64,000 nucleotides of DNA from positions 85,064 to 149,063 of the forward strand of contig KV425596.1 in NCBI GenBank assembly GCA_001632425.1, in the 5' to 3' direction. The notes below the pieces were generated by a model. It worked only from the letters and a program-made list of their open reading frames with translations. It was not told the DNA's origin and did not search any database. This DNA is from Neolentinus lepideus HHB14362 ss-1. Its lineage: Eukaryota > Basidiomycota > Agaricomycetes > Gloeophyllales > Gloeophyllaceae. A program made the position numbers and the translations under genes. Below, piece after piece: positions 48,152 through 58,261 of this stretch (position 1 is the stretch's first letter; each line of letters opens with the position of its first letter).

Positions 48152-49478
48152 ACACTATGAGCGGAGATTAAAAATCCATTACAAGTTTTGAAGTAAGACT
48201 ACAAAATTAATTCGCACGTATTCTCGGCACGCACGACTTTCAAGGTTCGGCTCCCTCGGCTAGGATTTTCCAGGCTAAAAGAACGCCTCCGTCGTAAACT
48301 CAGGACTCGTAATTATCCCGAATGCACTCGGATTCAAGAGAACAAGAACACGACGACGGACGGTTTTCGAATCCTGCATCATGACGCGCGGCGTATCGCT
48401 TTTCATCCCACATCCAAGGACTCTACGCGTCACAATAATCATCTGCAAATGCGGTTTCACTCTGGTAAGCTTCACTGTCGACGTTGGGCATCCTGTAAGT
48501 CGCCACTTGATACCGGTCCAGGACGACTTTCTCCTGCCATTCCATTCAGTTGGACATCTGCACGTACTCGTCCTTGTAGTTAGTTGATGTCGTCCAGAGA
48601 ATAACGGGAGAAAAGGCAGTGTGCCTGATTGATCATTCAATGTCGGTGGTTCATATACGGCATTTGGGTGATGATGCTAAACGCATGTATGGCAATATGA
48701 TATGGTGTGGATGGTGGATGGTGGCGGTGGGTCGCTCACCGATGATGACGGGTCTTTGACGTCCCCGGCACACGGTGTTACCTAGAATTCATGTTCACGG
48801 AGACATCAGTACAAGTGGCTGCATCTGAAGAATACAATTAACTAAGTACAGCTGGGATTTGACAGCGCCCGATACATTTGCTAGCATATCATTCTTACTG
48901 AGGTGACCGCTGGACAGGTTGGTTCTTGCAGCGGTTGCTGCATAGCTGAATGGGGCCAACGGATGCACTTGAGAACGAAACACAATGTTTAGAGTTTAAC
49001 AAAGCTTGCACCGCCACAATCAAGTTGGCCGCTTCTGTGCTAGCGCTCATATCTCGGGATAGCAAACCTTCCTGAGTTTGGTCTCCGATGTCTTACTGTC
49101 TCAATCGCTGGTGTCGTTCCCATGTACCTTTGGCCACCGCCATCCAATGAAATAGGTGTTCATCGATTCAAGAGTAATCACCGCTGCTAGTACTAGCTGA
49201 GTCAGTTAATGGCGCTTCTCTGGATCCATCGCTGAACCCCGGCTCAACAAGTGCTGCGACCGACAGTATTGCGATACACACAATTGAGTTGAGTAGTATG
49301 GTCTTATTTAATAGGAACTCATCATTCACACTATATAAGGTCTTGGATGACATCGAGCAATAGCGTCGAACTTATCTGCTGACTCTCAGAGTTCTTTGTT
49401 CTTCACGCTTTTGAATGACGACGCTATCGTGCTTTCGATGTCTGTCCGTACAGCGCGAGGATCTCCACGACATTTGAT

Positions 49479-49509
49479 ACGCGTTGGGTCCGACTCGGAC
49501 CCAACGCGT
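49479..49509. repeat. 31-bp perfect palindrome
   Basis: ACGCGTTGGGTCCGA is followed by one C and then its exact reverse complement TCGGACCCAACGCGT. The pairing stops sharply at both ends. No gene is identified nearby. Confidence 0.8.
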
Positions 49510-50324
49510 CAGGAATGGCCACGGGTCACACCGCGAGTGTCCCAAGCGAGTCCATACCCTCATTCGCGTACGTCGCACCCGTAGCGTGCAATGGTGTGGG
49601 TCCTGGACCATTAGTGTCCGATGCCCGAGGCATAACGAACGTGGAGTGTGTGACGGCTGAGAACGTGTCCTCCCAGCTGCGGTGAGCATCATTCTATATT
49701 TTAGCATCATCTAAAAATGTATTGAGCGCTGTCTCTGTGTAGATGTATGCTAAAAATATGTCATTTGGGTCAAAAGGTGAATTATTGAACACCGTGGACA
49801 CAGCCTGTTATGCCGGGTGCGCGGTAATGCACGGTGTGTCTGGTGATGCACTGTACCTGTTCTCAGGTGACCCTCGGGTCTAATACTAGCGGTCGCACCC
49901 ACTATTTGCATCCATTTCTAGGTCCGATGATGCTGGCTCAACGAACTGTTCACTGTTTTTTTTTTGCGCGCTCTGAAAGCCGATTCAAAATTTTGACGAA
50001 GACAGGGTCGATGCCGTTATTCCTGCCAGGCCGGCCTCTACTCTGATGTTAATATCACTCAATTTAGTTTGGCGTCTTTCCTCTTGCACTGTCTCATTTC
50101 CTCATCACGGACCTGGTCACAGTAGACGACAGGGGAAGCATAAATCTCGCAGAGCAACTGCTAGATGAGACCATCATTTCTCTCTGACTCTTGAGAACAC
50201 TGCTGCCAGGTCTGATCCGTGATCATTTTCAGGGACTTTCTCTTGCGCCATCCATGTCAGGTACGGACTTGAGTGAGGCAAGAGACAGTCCCCATCTAGC
50301 GCTCAGCCCAGAGTATAATTTAGA

Positions 50325-50331
50325 TATAAAG
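50325..50331 (+). promoter_or_regulatory. TATA box of the GMC oxidase gene
   Basis: TATAAAG lies 72 nt before the ATG at 50403, the usual distance for a basidiomycete TATA element. Confidence 0.55.
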
Positions 50332-50402
50332 GCTCGGAAATGCAGCAGTACTCTCTCAACACAGCAGTAGTGATCCCTCAGGCACCCTGACAAGCCTCTA
50401 GG

Positions 50403-52749
50403 ATGCTCTCATCGACTGGTCTGCGATCTCTGGCTCTTGCCACCATCCTTGCAACCCACTCGTATGGAGCATTGTACGAAAGCGTATCCCAGCTGCCCGG
50501 GTCGACGTACGACTTTGTGGTAGTAGGCGGTACGTATCTCGGAGCCCTCCAGAGTTCCATGTGTTCAACAAACACTCTTTAGCTGGAACCGCTGGCAATG
50601 TAATCGCCAATCGCTTGTCTGAAAATCCTGCTGTCTCAGTTCTCTTATTAGAAGCTGGGATTTCGTGAGTGCCATAGTTGAATATAGCTCCTGCACGAGC
50701 CAACAATCCGATCATAGGAACCAGGCTGGGGATGTACCATCCATCGAAATCCCCATATTCGCCTCGTTCGCCGCCCCGGACACTGCCTACGACTGGAACT
50801 ATACTGTCGTACCCCAAGAGGGTCTCGACGGGCGGTCGTTCCCCTATCCTAGAGGATACGTTTTGGGTGGTTCCAGCTCAATTAGTACGTTGAACCCCAC
50901 TTGCTGCGATAGACATATATATTGACGTCCCGATGAGATTACATGGCATATACTCGTGGCTCTTCGGATGACTATAATCGATACGCCGAGATCTCTGGCG
51001 ATCCTGGCTGGTCATGGGATAACCTACAGTACTACATCAAACAAGTAGGCTGACCTTATCACACTCTCGACTTTGTATATTGACTTGCTTGACAGAACGA
51101 GCAATTCATGCCAGATGGCAGCAACGCGACTGGAAAATACAACCCCGCCGTCCATGGCTACAACGGAATCAACACCGTCTCACTTTACGGCTACCCAACT
51201 GTGATCGACCAGCGCGTCCTGCAGACGACGCAGGAACTCGGCAGCGAGTTCCCATTCAATCTGGACATGAACTCTGGCGATACCCTTGGCATTGGTACGT
51301 GAGCATCGCGAGTATCGGCTGATACCGCCTGTTGATCATGTCGGACGATCAGGCTGGACGCAGTCAACTATCCGGAACGGTGCCAGAAGCAGCTCGGCGA
51401 CGTCCTACCTCGGTCCGCAGTACATCAATAGACCGAATCTGCACGTTCTGGTGCACGCTCAGGCGACACAGCTGTTCGCAAGCAAGACGAACGGTTCTAA
51501 TGTGCCTTCGTTCCACACGGTGCAATTCGCAGAGAATCGACAGGGTATGTAGATACCATAATATGTGTACTTCACCGGCTGACTGGAGCCTCTAGGTAAA
51601 TTCAATGTGACGGCGAACAAGGAAATTATCGTATCAGCTGGAGTTTTCAACACCCCACAATTACTGATGCTTTCTGGTACGAAAATCATCGATCTCTGGA
51701 TGGAGAACCAGTTTTGACCCATTTATCCAGGTATCGGCGACAAGACCGTTCTCGAATCTCTGGGCATCGAGACCCTCATCGATAATCCCTCTGTTGGCCA
51801 AAACATGTCTGACCACGCACTTATCGCAAGTCCCTGGCTTGTAAACAGCACCCAGACTTTGGACACTATCACCAACAACGCTAGCCTCGTCAATGCGGCC
51901 ATGGCGGAGTGGAACACGACGTACCCGCATGAAGGTCCTCTAGTGGATGGCGTGATGCCTCAGTTGGGGTTCCTGAGGTTGCCTGATAACTCGAGTATTT
52001 TCGAGCAGTACCCTGACCCGACCGCAGGCCCTAATTCTGCACATTATGAGTTGATCTTTGTGGTGAGTCCATGTTTAATGCAATCTCTGTTGTTGTCAGT
52101 TGCCCAACGAAATGAACAGCCTGCGTTCAGTATCCCATACTTTCCATCGCCTTCCACAGGCAACTACATGACGATATTCACCACCGTGATTTCAAGCACA
52201 GCGCGTACGTGCGCTCCCGACTCATCTTTATAAAACAATACTAATGTCCTTCTCAGGTGGCACCGTAACGATCAATAGTACAGACCCTTTCGTGCAGCCC
52301 GTCATTGATCCCAAGCTCCTCGGCACGGATTTTGATGCCTACGTCGCTGTCGAAGCGATAAAGGCCGCGCGGCGCTTCGTAAACGCTAGCGTGTGGTCGG
52401 ACTTCATCATTGGCCCTTATGAAGCGTGGGCGAACACCACCACCGACGCGGAGATTGAAGCGTACGCGCGGAGCACTGGTAGCGTGATATTTCATGGTGT
52501 GGGCACTGCGGCGATGTCACCGAAGGGCGCGAGCTGGGGTGTCGTTGACCCTGATTTGACGGTGAAGGGAGCGAGCGGATTGAGGATTGTTGATACCTCG
52601 GTCGTCGTAAGTGGAGTGCACTTCTCGAAATTAACCCTGCTTAAGTGCTGCGTACACAGCCTATTGTCCCGAGTGCTCACACGCAAGCATCGGCGTACAT
52701 TTTTGCTGAGCGAGCCTCTGATCTCATCAAGGCAGCGTGGAAGCTTTAA
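50403..52749 (+). CDS. secreted GMC oxidoreductase (aryl-alcohol oxidase-like)
   Basis: FAD enzyme of the glucose-methanol-choline family. Mushroom members oxidise aryl alcohols or sugars outside the cell and make H2O2 for lignocellulose attack. The N-terminus is a signal peptide (LALATILATHSYGALYE). The first exons splice in phase to YDFVVVGAGTAGNVIANRL (Rossmann G-x-G-x-x-G) and LLLEAG. GMC signature 1 region: PYPRGYVLGGSSSINYMAYTR, split by an intron. Signature 2: GVFNTPQLLMLSGIGD. The C-terminus has FHGVGTAAMSPKG, GLRIVDTSVV and, after an intron, PIVPSAHTQASAYIFAERA, so both active-site His residues (FHG and AHT) are kept. It ends AAWKL at 52749. Several N-glycosylation sequons fit secretion. 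The family usually has FHP where this protein has FHG; substrate cannot be assigned. Confidence 0.9.
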
Positions 52750-53480
52750 GCTGAAGTGTGTCAGGCATCAGATCCTGGCTAAGCTCGCGGCCTATTCGCG
52801 TAAGGAATGTGGCTGAATGGTTTTGTTCGTATTTCGTACATTTCTGGGATGAGATGGACAATAATTAGATAAATTAGCTAATTGAAAATACATAAAAGTA
52901 TGATGTGGCTGGATTAAGGACGATGTGAATGCGAAACCCAAGCGACTAGCAAAGTGGCTACGGCGGTCCGCGTCGCGTCTGTGGCAACGCGATCGGTCCT
53001 GAATCGAATTCGCTACAGGATCTTTATGTTGGATTTTCGGATTGAGGTACGAGCTCGCTCGCGGAGGGTATGGGCCGCGATAACAGCTGATGTGGAAAAA
53101 GAATTTGTGCAAACGTGGCATATAATTATTCTATGTGATAGATGGATAAATCGCTCTACAGTCAGCCCCACTGAGTTTCCTGATTCTCGCAAGGCTCACT
53201 GAATTCAACTGATTGCGACGGCCTGTGGCAGTCCGATTCGGCGCGACGATAGAGCGATAGTCTTCGCCAAGTGGTCATGAATCATGATCGAACAGATAAT
53301 CATCGGTGCTGTTCTTTGTACTCGAGGGTAACAGCCCTTGCCACACTCGATGTGGAGATAAACCTTCTGAGAGATGTGGACGCGGAGTGAGCTCTGTGAC
53401 CGCTAGAGAGAAAAAGCTGGGTCAAGTTTCTTGGGTCTTGTCATCTAAATTCACTTCAAACTCGAGGCCAACCTTTACAC
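52750..53480. other. intergenic, 0.7 kb, with dispersed repeat
   Basis: 3' flank of the GMC gene. It holds copy B of the short dispersed repeat at 52951-52995 and otherwise nothing recognised. Confidence 0.45.
52951..52995 (+). repeat. short dispersed repeat, copy B
   Basis: Reads AAAGTGGCTACGGCGG, then CGTCGCGTCTGTGGCAAC, matching copy A at 45927-45985 in the same orientation with a 7-base gap. Confidence 0.55.
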
Positions 53481-53904
53481 CTAGCTGATCCTGATTCGCG
53501 CCACATTGTCCACAAGCTCCTCCCACCCACTGTCCGGATCGATACGAATGAACTGTCCGATCTCATCATTCGAATGGGTGCGTATGAACATGACTGACAG
53601 TGCGACATGGGTGAATTCGTCGACCCTGAAGTGACGCTTGAACAGAGACAAGGTTCTCTATTGGACGCTCAGTCCAGGACACTAAATTTGCTCAGACCGT
53701 CAGACGAACATCGTAGCCAAGTTCCTTCAGCCTCTCCCTCCCAAAAGCGCAGATATTCCTTGGCGTTGCGAATTCAACAATGATTTGCGGTGCCCTCCAA
53801 GTCCTTCGAAGCACCGAGAGGGCAGCGGCCACTTCATCCGATGAGGGTGGATGTGCCACAAATGAGACGTCGACGTTTCGTTGCCCTGAGTAGGTAGGGA
53901 TCAT
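53481..53904 (-). CDS. small unrecognised protein, 127 residues
   Basis: Two exons on the minus strand: 53904-53698 and 53657-53481, with a 40-nt intron (GTCTGA...AATAG) that keeps phase 0. The second exon is open to a TAG and reads like true coding sequence: KRHFRVDEFTHVALSVMFIR, then GQFIRIDPDSGWEELV. The first contains DEVAAALSVLRRTWRAPQII and RERLKELGYDVRLT. Alternating hydrophobic stretches and helices suggest a small alpha/beta domain. There is no signal peptide or membrane segment. I do not recognise the family. It sits between the GMC gene and the hAT-like element. The intron is shorter than its neighbours' and the start may lie further upstream. Confidence 0.5.
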
Positions 53905-54435
53905 GGCGCAGATGATACGTCGGATTCAGACGCAGTTCTCCCGAATGGCGATGACCGCCCACTACTCGGGGCATTCTAATTCCATATGTGTCCTGCACGC
54001 TATCCAGCGCCAGCTGTACCTGGATTGTTATGGCTGCGGATTACCGTCGGATCGAGGGCGCTATTCCGAGGCGCCCGCTATTCATGCATCAGCCTCAGGG
54101 TTCTCTCAGTACAGCATAATTATGGCTTCAATTTTGGCTGACTGATAGCAGTGACCAGTCTCTAGAGTTCTGATTACCCTTCTAATGCTCGTACTATTTC
54201 CTGAAGGTTCGGGATGGTCATTGCCATGGCTTTCTTCCCTACACTCAGCTTGACAGTTGCCTCGAAAATAGGCAGGAGAATGAACAGAGCTTGTTTTAGC
54301 TATAGCTTCAAGGCTCGATACCATACACACGCACTCCGTATCATGACTTGAAAGAACCATGCCATCAACCACAGAACACGACTCAAATCGACTTGGGATA
54401 GTGTCTGACACGGCCATCGCGAGTCGGACTCTCGA
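53905..54435. other. intergenic flank of the hAT-like element
   Basis: Frames on both strands (53903-54145 plus, 54106-54417 minus) are unremarkable. The left target-site copy ACTCTCGA is at 54428-54435. Confidence 0.45.
54428..54435. repeat. target-site duplication, left copy
   Basis: ACTCTCGA directly precedes the element end TAGCGTTGG. The same eight bases follow the right end at 55391-55398. Confidence 0.8.
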
Positions 54436-55390
54436 TAGCGTTGGTCACTAAGTGAAGTCGAAGTCCTTTAAAGTGAGATTATGACACACTTCGCTATCGT
54501 CAAAGTCACTTCAAAGGCACTTTGAAGACTTTGCGAAGTGGGTGGCGCAAGGACACCAGCGATTCTCACGGCTGTGGCTACGGTGCTGAAAGCATCCTCA
54601 CCTCCTCAGATATGAATTTTTGCTAGATACACAGGACACAATGACTATAATAAATAATCTATATATCTCTACTCATCATCAGGAAGGTATTCAATTAAGA
54701 AACGGGCTAAAGCATTAACCTGGTTCCCTGAACAAAGGCCTCAAACTTGCTCCTCAGGAGGTTCAAAGACCTCTTGAAGATCTGCGCTGTTTGCTACCCA
54801 ATCTGCAGCAAAATCAAGTCGCTCATGACAATAGAGATATTTTAAGATCTGAAGCACCTCGAACATGAACTCCAAGAGTCTACTGCGACGAGAAGTGTCT
54901 GTTTCTCCGTACAGGAATGCTGTGTTAGGGTGAGGAACAGGTTGGCTGCTTAATACTTCATTTGCGGGTGTAGGCACATTCCCCAATGGCCAGCTGGTAG
55001 CGGTAGTAGTGCCCTGTGAGTACTGAGAGCCTGACGAGCAGATGCAAGCCTCAGGGTGTCGCAAAAGCAGACTCGGGTAGCCATTGGGACCAACAGGGCA
55101 CTGGTAGAGCTCACACATATTTATTATGATTTTCTTGGAATTTCTTGGAATTTTCTTTGTCGCCAAAGAGTGCGACGAGCATACATTTCAGCCGGTAAGC
55201 GAGACGCGTCAGCGCGTCGTGTCAGTTCACGCGCGTGATATTTACCTGTTATGTCCATCACGTGTGATTCATTCCCACTTCGCAAAGTCTTTAAAGCGAC
55301 TTAGGGCGACTTCAAAGTCTCACGAAGTCATACAAAACTCAAAGTGGACTAAAGTCCACTTTGAAGCACTTCACTTCAGGAACAACACTA
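54436..55390. mobile_element. complete hAT-like DNA transposon, non-autonomous, 955 bp
   Basis: Left end TAGCGTTGGTCACTAAGTGA and right end, read inward on the other strand, TAGTGTTGTTCCTGAAGTGA form imperfect terminal inverted repeats (17 of 22 bases equal from the second base). Both start T-A-G-x-G, the hAT pattern Y-A-R-N-G. Inside each end lies about 90 bp of subterminal sequence dense in AAGT/ACTT motifs. These include an inverted pair, CTTTGAAGACTTTGCGAAGTG at 54520-54540 against CACTTCGCAAAGTCTTTAAAG at 55276-55296, which differ at one base. An 8-bp direct repeat, ACTCTCGA, flanks the element, the size made by hAT transposases. There is no transposase: only a 141-codon minus-strand frame (54741-55166). 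Mobilisation would need a transposase from elsewhere. Confidence 0.85.
54741..55166 (-). CDS. 141-codon frame inside the hAT-like element
   Basis: Open frame with a middle MCELYQCPVGPNGYPSLLL, Cys and His residues nearby (RHPEACICSSG) and an acidic helical C-terminus (LLEFMFEVLQILKYLY, EVFEPPEEQV). It is far too short for a hAT transposase and has none of its motifs that I can see. It may be captured host sequence, a remnant or chance. An internal Met at MCELYQ is a possible start. Confidence 0.3.
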   Translation of the reverse strand: MATKKIPRNSKKIIINMCELYQCPVGPNGYPSLLLRHPEACICSSGSQYSQGTTTATSWPLGNVPTPANEVLSSQPVPHPNTAFLYGETDTSRRSRLLEFMFEVLQILKYLYCHERLDFAADWVANSADLQEVFEPPEEQV

Positions 55391-55398
55391 ACTCTCGA
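55391..55398. repeat. target-site duplication, right copy
   Basis: ACTCTCGA immediately after the element end ...CAACACTA; direct repeat of 54428-54435. Confidence 0.8.
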
Positions 55399-55540
55399 TG
55401 TAGATCGCGGAGGCTTTATAATCTGGATTTCCACACGAACCTGACATCGGCAATCATATCTCCAGGAATAGGTCTTCCACTGGGAGTACATAGAGCAGCA
55501 ATGGGAAAGCGAAGTCGGTGTGTGGACCCTCGACATATTC

Positions 55541-57374
55541 ATGGCAGGACGGATTCTCCTAGGCGTGCTGGCGTTCGCGGTGAGCGCGACAGTGGGGCAG
55601 ACATGTCGGGAGACGAAGGTCGCGGTGCTGGGCGCTGGGTTAACGGGTATCGAGGCTGCTGTGCGTATTTTATCCTTCTTGGCACGAACGAAGATGCATA
55701 ACGATTGATTGGGGCTGTGCTCAGAAATCTCTATCGAACGCGGGTGTCACCGACTTCCTCATCGTGGAATACAACTCTGACATTGGCGGACGCGTCGCGC
55801 ACACGACCTTTGGGCAAGACGCGAATGGCAACCCGTACACGGTTGAGCTGGGTGCCAACTGGGTACAGGGGCTTGGAACACCAGGAGGCCCGCAGAATCC
55901 CATCTGGGTTCTGGTGAGTACTTACGTTCTTGTTGGACCCCATAGAACCCGACTGACAGTGATATGCGACGCGCAGGCGCAACGCTACAACCTGAGTAAC
56001 ACCTACTCAAACTACACCTCTATCGAAACCTTTTCTTCGACCGGCGCGAATGACTTTACGTCCCTGCTCAACGATTTCGACGATGCATACGCGTATGTTG
56101 AGCAGGATGCAGGGTATATCTTAACGGAGGGTCTGCAGGACCGCAGCTTCCGGAGCGGGTTGAGTCTGGCTGGGTGGAAGCCACAGAGGGATATGGCGGC
56201 GCAGGCGGTGGAATGGTGGGAGTTTGATTGGGAGTATGCATATTGCCCGGTGAGTGAGATTGGCTTGTTCTAGGACAGTTAGCTAAATCTAGCTTGCCAT
56301 TGTATAGGAAGAAAGCTCGCAAGAGTTTGCTATCGTGAACTACGTGAGCGATCATCTTTCCTTCGATACGAACAATCGTGATGACAGTATTTCACGCAGA
56401 ATACGACATTCTACCAATTTTCAGAGGAGAATAACTATGTGTGGGACCAACGCGGCTTCAATACTTTCATCAAGGGAGAAGCGTACACCTACTTGAAGCC
56501 CAACGACACGCGATTGCTCCTGAACACGGTCGTCACTAACATCACATACAGTGACAATGGCGTTCGGATCGATAATGCTGACGGTAGCTGTATCACCGCT
56601 GAGTACGCCATCTGCACATTCTCGTAAGTCACCCTGCCGGATGCACTATACCTCTTCCACTGACTCTTCACTAGCCTTGGAGTGCTGCAGAATGACGATG
56701 TTACATTCTCGCCAGCTCTCCCCGCTTGGAAGCAACAGGGCATTGCCACGTTTTCCATGGGTACATATACCAAGATCTTCTTGCAATTTCCCTCAGATCA
56801 AGTCTTCTGGGATACTTCGTACCAATTCCTTCTGTACGCCGACCCATATACCCGAGGTTACTACCCTGTCTGGCAGAGCCTGGACGCCGAAGGCTTCCTG
56901 CCAGGGTCCGGCATCCTGTTCGTAACCGTCGTGGACAATGAAAGCTATCGCGTCGAAGCTCAGACCGACGACGAGACTCTTGCTGAGGTGCTCGCCGTCC
57001 TGCGTTTGATGTACCCGAATACGACCATCCCTGAGCCAACTGCCTTCTTCTATCCAAGATGGTCGCTCGAGCCGTGGGCACGCGGCTCGTACTCCAACTG
57101 GCCACCGGGAACGACCCTCGAGATGCACCAGAATCTGCGCGCAAATGTAGGGCGGCTATGGTTCGCGGGCGAGCACACGAGTGCGGAATACTTTGGTTTC
57201 CTCCAGGCAGCGTACACCGAGGGTCAGGCTGCAGGAGACGTAGTTGCGGCATGCGTGAACAGAGTGTATGCGCCGGAGGCCTATTACGAAAATTTGAGGG
57301 GAAGTACTACGCCGACAGAATATAATGCGACCAATGGGTGGATTGTCTCGTCATTTTTGACTTACGGGTTTTAG
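55541..57374 (+). CDS. secreted flavin amine oxidase (polyamine oxidase-like)
   Basis: FAD-containing amine oxidase. The start at 55541 (MAGRILLGVLAFAVSATVGQTC) opens a signal peptide; an in-frame ATG at 55520 would bury it. The FAD dinucleotide motif is VAVLGAGLTGIEAA, then FLIVEYNSDIGGRVAHTTFG (E and GGR of the fold) and VELGANWVQG, as in polyamine oxidases. Later blocks are NTFIKGEAYTYL, AEYAICTFSLGVLQ, WSLEPWARGSYSNWPPG and the C-terminal FAD motif GRLWFAGEHTSAEYFGFLQAAYTEG. It ends LTYGF at 57374. Such enzymes oxidise spermine/spermidine-type amines and release H2O2 plus aldehydes; the secretory signal suggests an extracellular peroxide source, like the GMC oxidase 3 kb upstream. The hAT-like element ends only 150 bp before this start and so sits in the promoter. 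Confidence 0.9.
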
Positions 57375-57571
57375 TAATTCACTCGTAGGATATACTCGAT
57401 GGCAACGCTTAGGCGAAATATTTAGCCACCCGTGTTTCTGGTGCACAGCATTGATGTGGCAAGCCCTAACCTAGGGTTGGGTTGAGCGTCAAGAATGGAG
57501 GAAGATCCAGGCGCGATCGCATTCGATCGGGGCGATTCCATAAGAGGCAGCTTGCCTACCGAAAAGGTACT

Positions 57572-57614
57572 TGACGTCACCCTCCATGACGTCAGGGCTA
57601 TGAAGGTATAAGGG
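57572..57614 (+). promoter_or_regulatory. paired CRE sites and TATA box
   Basis: Two perfect TGACGTCA palindromes (57572-57579 and 57587-57594), the ATF/CREB-type bZIP site, are followed by TATAAGGG at 57607-57614, about 95 nt before the ATG at 57709. The arrangement suggests stress- or cAMP-linked control of the small hydrophilic gene. Confidence 0.6.
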
Positions 57615-57708
57615 CGCCACGCAAAGCAGCGGATGCTCACTTTACTTGCCTTGTATTCAACAACTATCATTAATTATCTTTTCTATAACAAATTCACGAA
57701 TCACGAAA

Positions 57709-58261
57709 ATGAGTGACGAATACGCTAGCAGCGGCTACAAGGGTTCTTTGGTCAACAACTGTGAGTGTGGAAGTAAAGTTCGAGCAAAGAAGCCACTAAA
57801 TATTGATGAATGAATATAGCCGAAGACGGAAGGGAAAAGATTCCCGAGTCCATCGGAAACTATCCACCTGCGGGTGATTGTAAGTCTCCCCTTTCTTATT
57901 CACGAATTCATCTCATTTGTCTCCGTTAGCTACCTCTTCCGGAGGGTGGGGCTCCTCGCGCGACTCTTATTCTTCGGCCTCGCAACGAGGCCACCCGGAG
58001 AGGGCGGACAACTTTGGCCTGGTAGACCAGTCTGTTCCAGGTGGGCCTGGAAGCCAGGCGCAGGACGCACAGCAGTGCGCCGACAGGTCGAGCCGGAAGG
58101 AGTACCAGCACGAGCAGAGTCAGGGGCTGAACCCGTACGGCGCGAGCAGCCTGGACAGCCGGAGAGCAGGCGAGGAGGCGCTTGCAGGCAAGTATCGCGG
58201 TGCGAGGGATGCGAAGGAGTATGAGACGGGTGCGACGCTGGAGAATGATATGGGAGCGTAG
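57709..58261 (+). CDS. small hydrophilic protein, 147 residues
   Basis: Three exons, 57709-57760, 57820-57879 and 57930-58261, join in phase. The product starts MSDEYASSGYKGSLVNN and is rich in Ser, Gly, Gln, Asp and Arg, with no membrane or signal segment. It looks largely disordered: SSGGWGSSRDSYSSAS, GGPGSQAQDAQQ, EYQHEQSQGLNPYG. The end (RRAGEEALAGKYRGARDAKEY) is a short charged helix. Composition resembles hydrophilin-like stress proteins, and the promoter carries two CRE sites. I do not recognise a named family; the stress role is inference. Confidence 0.7.

Larger units (their letters stand above)
47766..50402. other. gene-poor 2.6-kb stretch upstream of GMC oxidase
   Basis: Minus-strand frames at 48275-48640, 48795-48983 and 49168-49353 (the last with a hydrophobic LLNSIVCIAILSVAALV) have some coding character but no recognisable family. 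Two DNA hairpin-forming repeats are listed separately. The GMC promoter is at the right end. Confidence 0.35.

Noticed and set aside
55056..55701. Plus-strand frame of 191 codons crossing the transposon end
   Set aside because: It spans the element border and the amine oxidase start in another frame, so it cannot be an ancestral gene.
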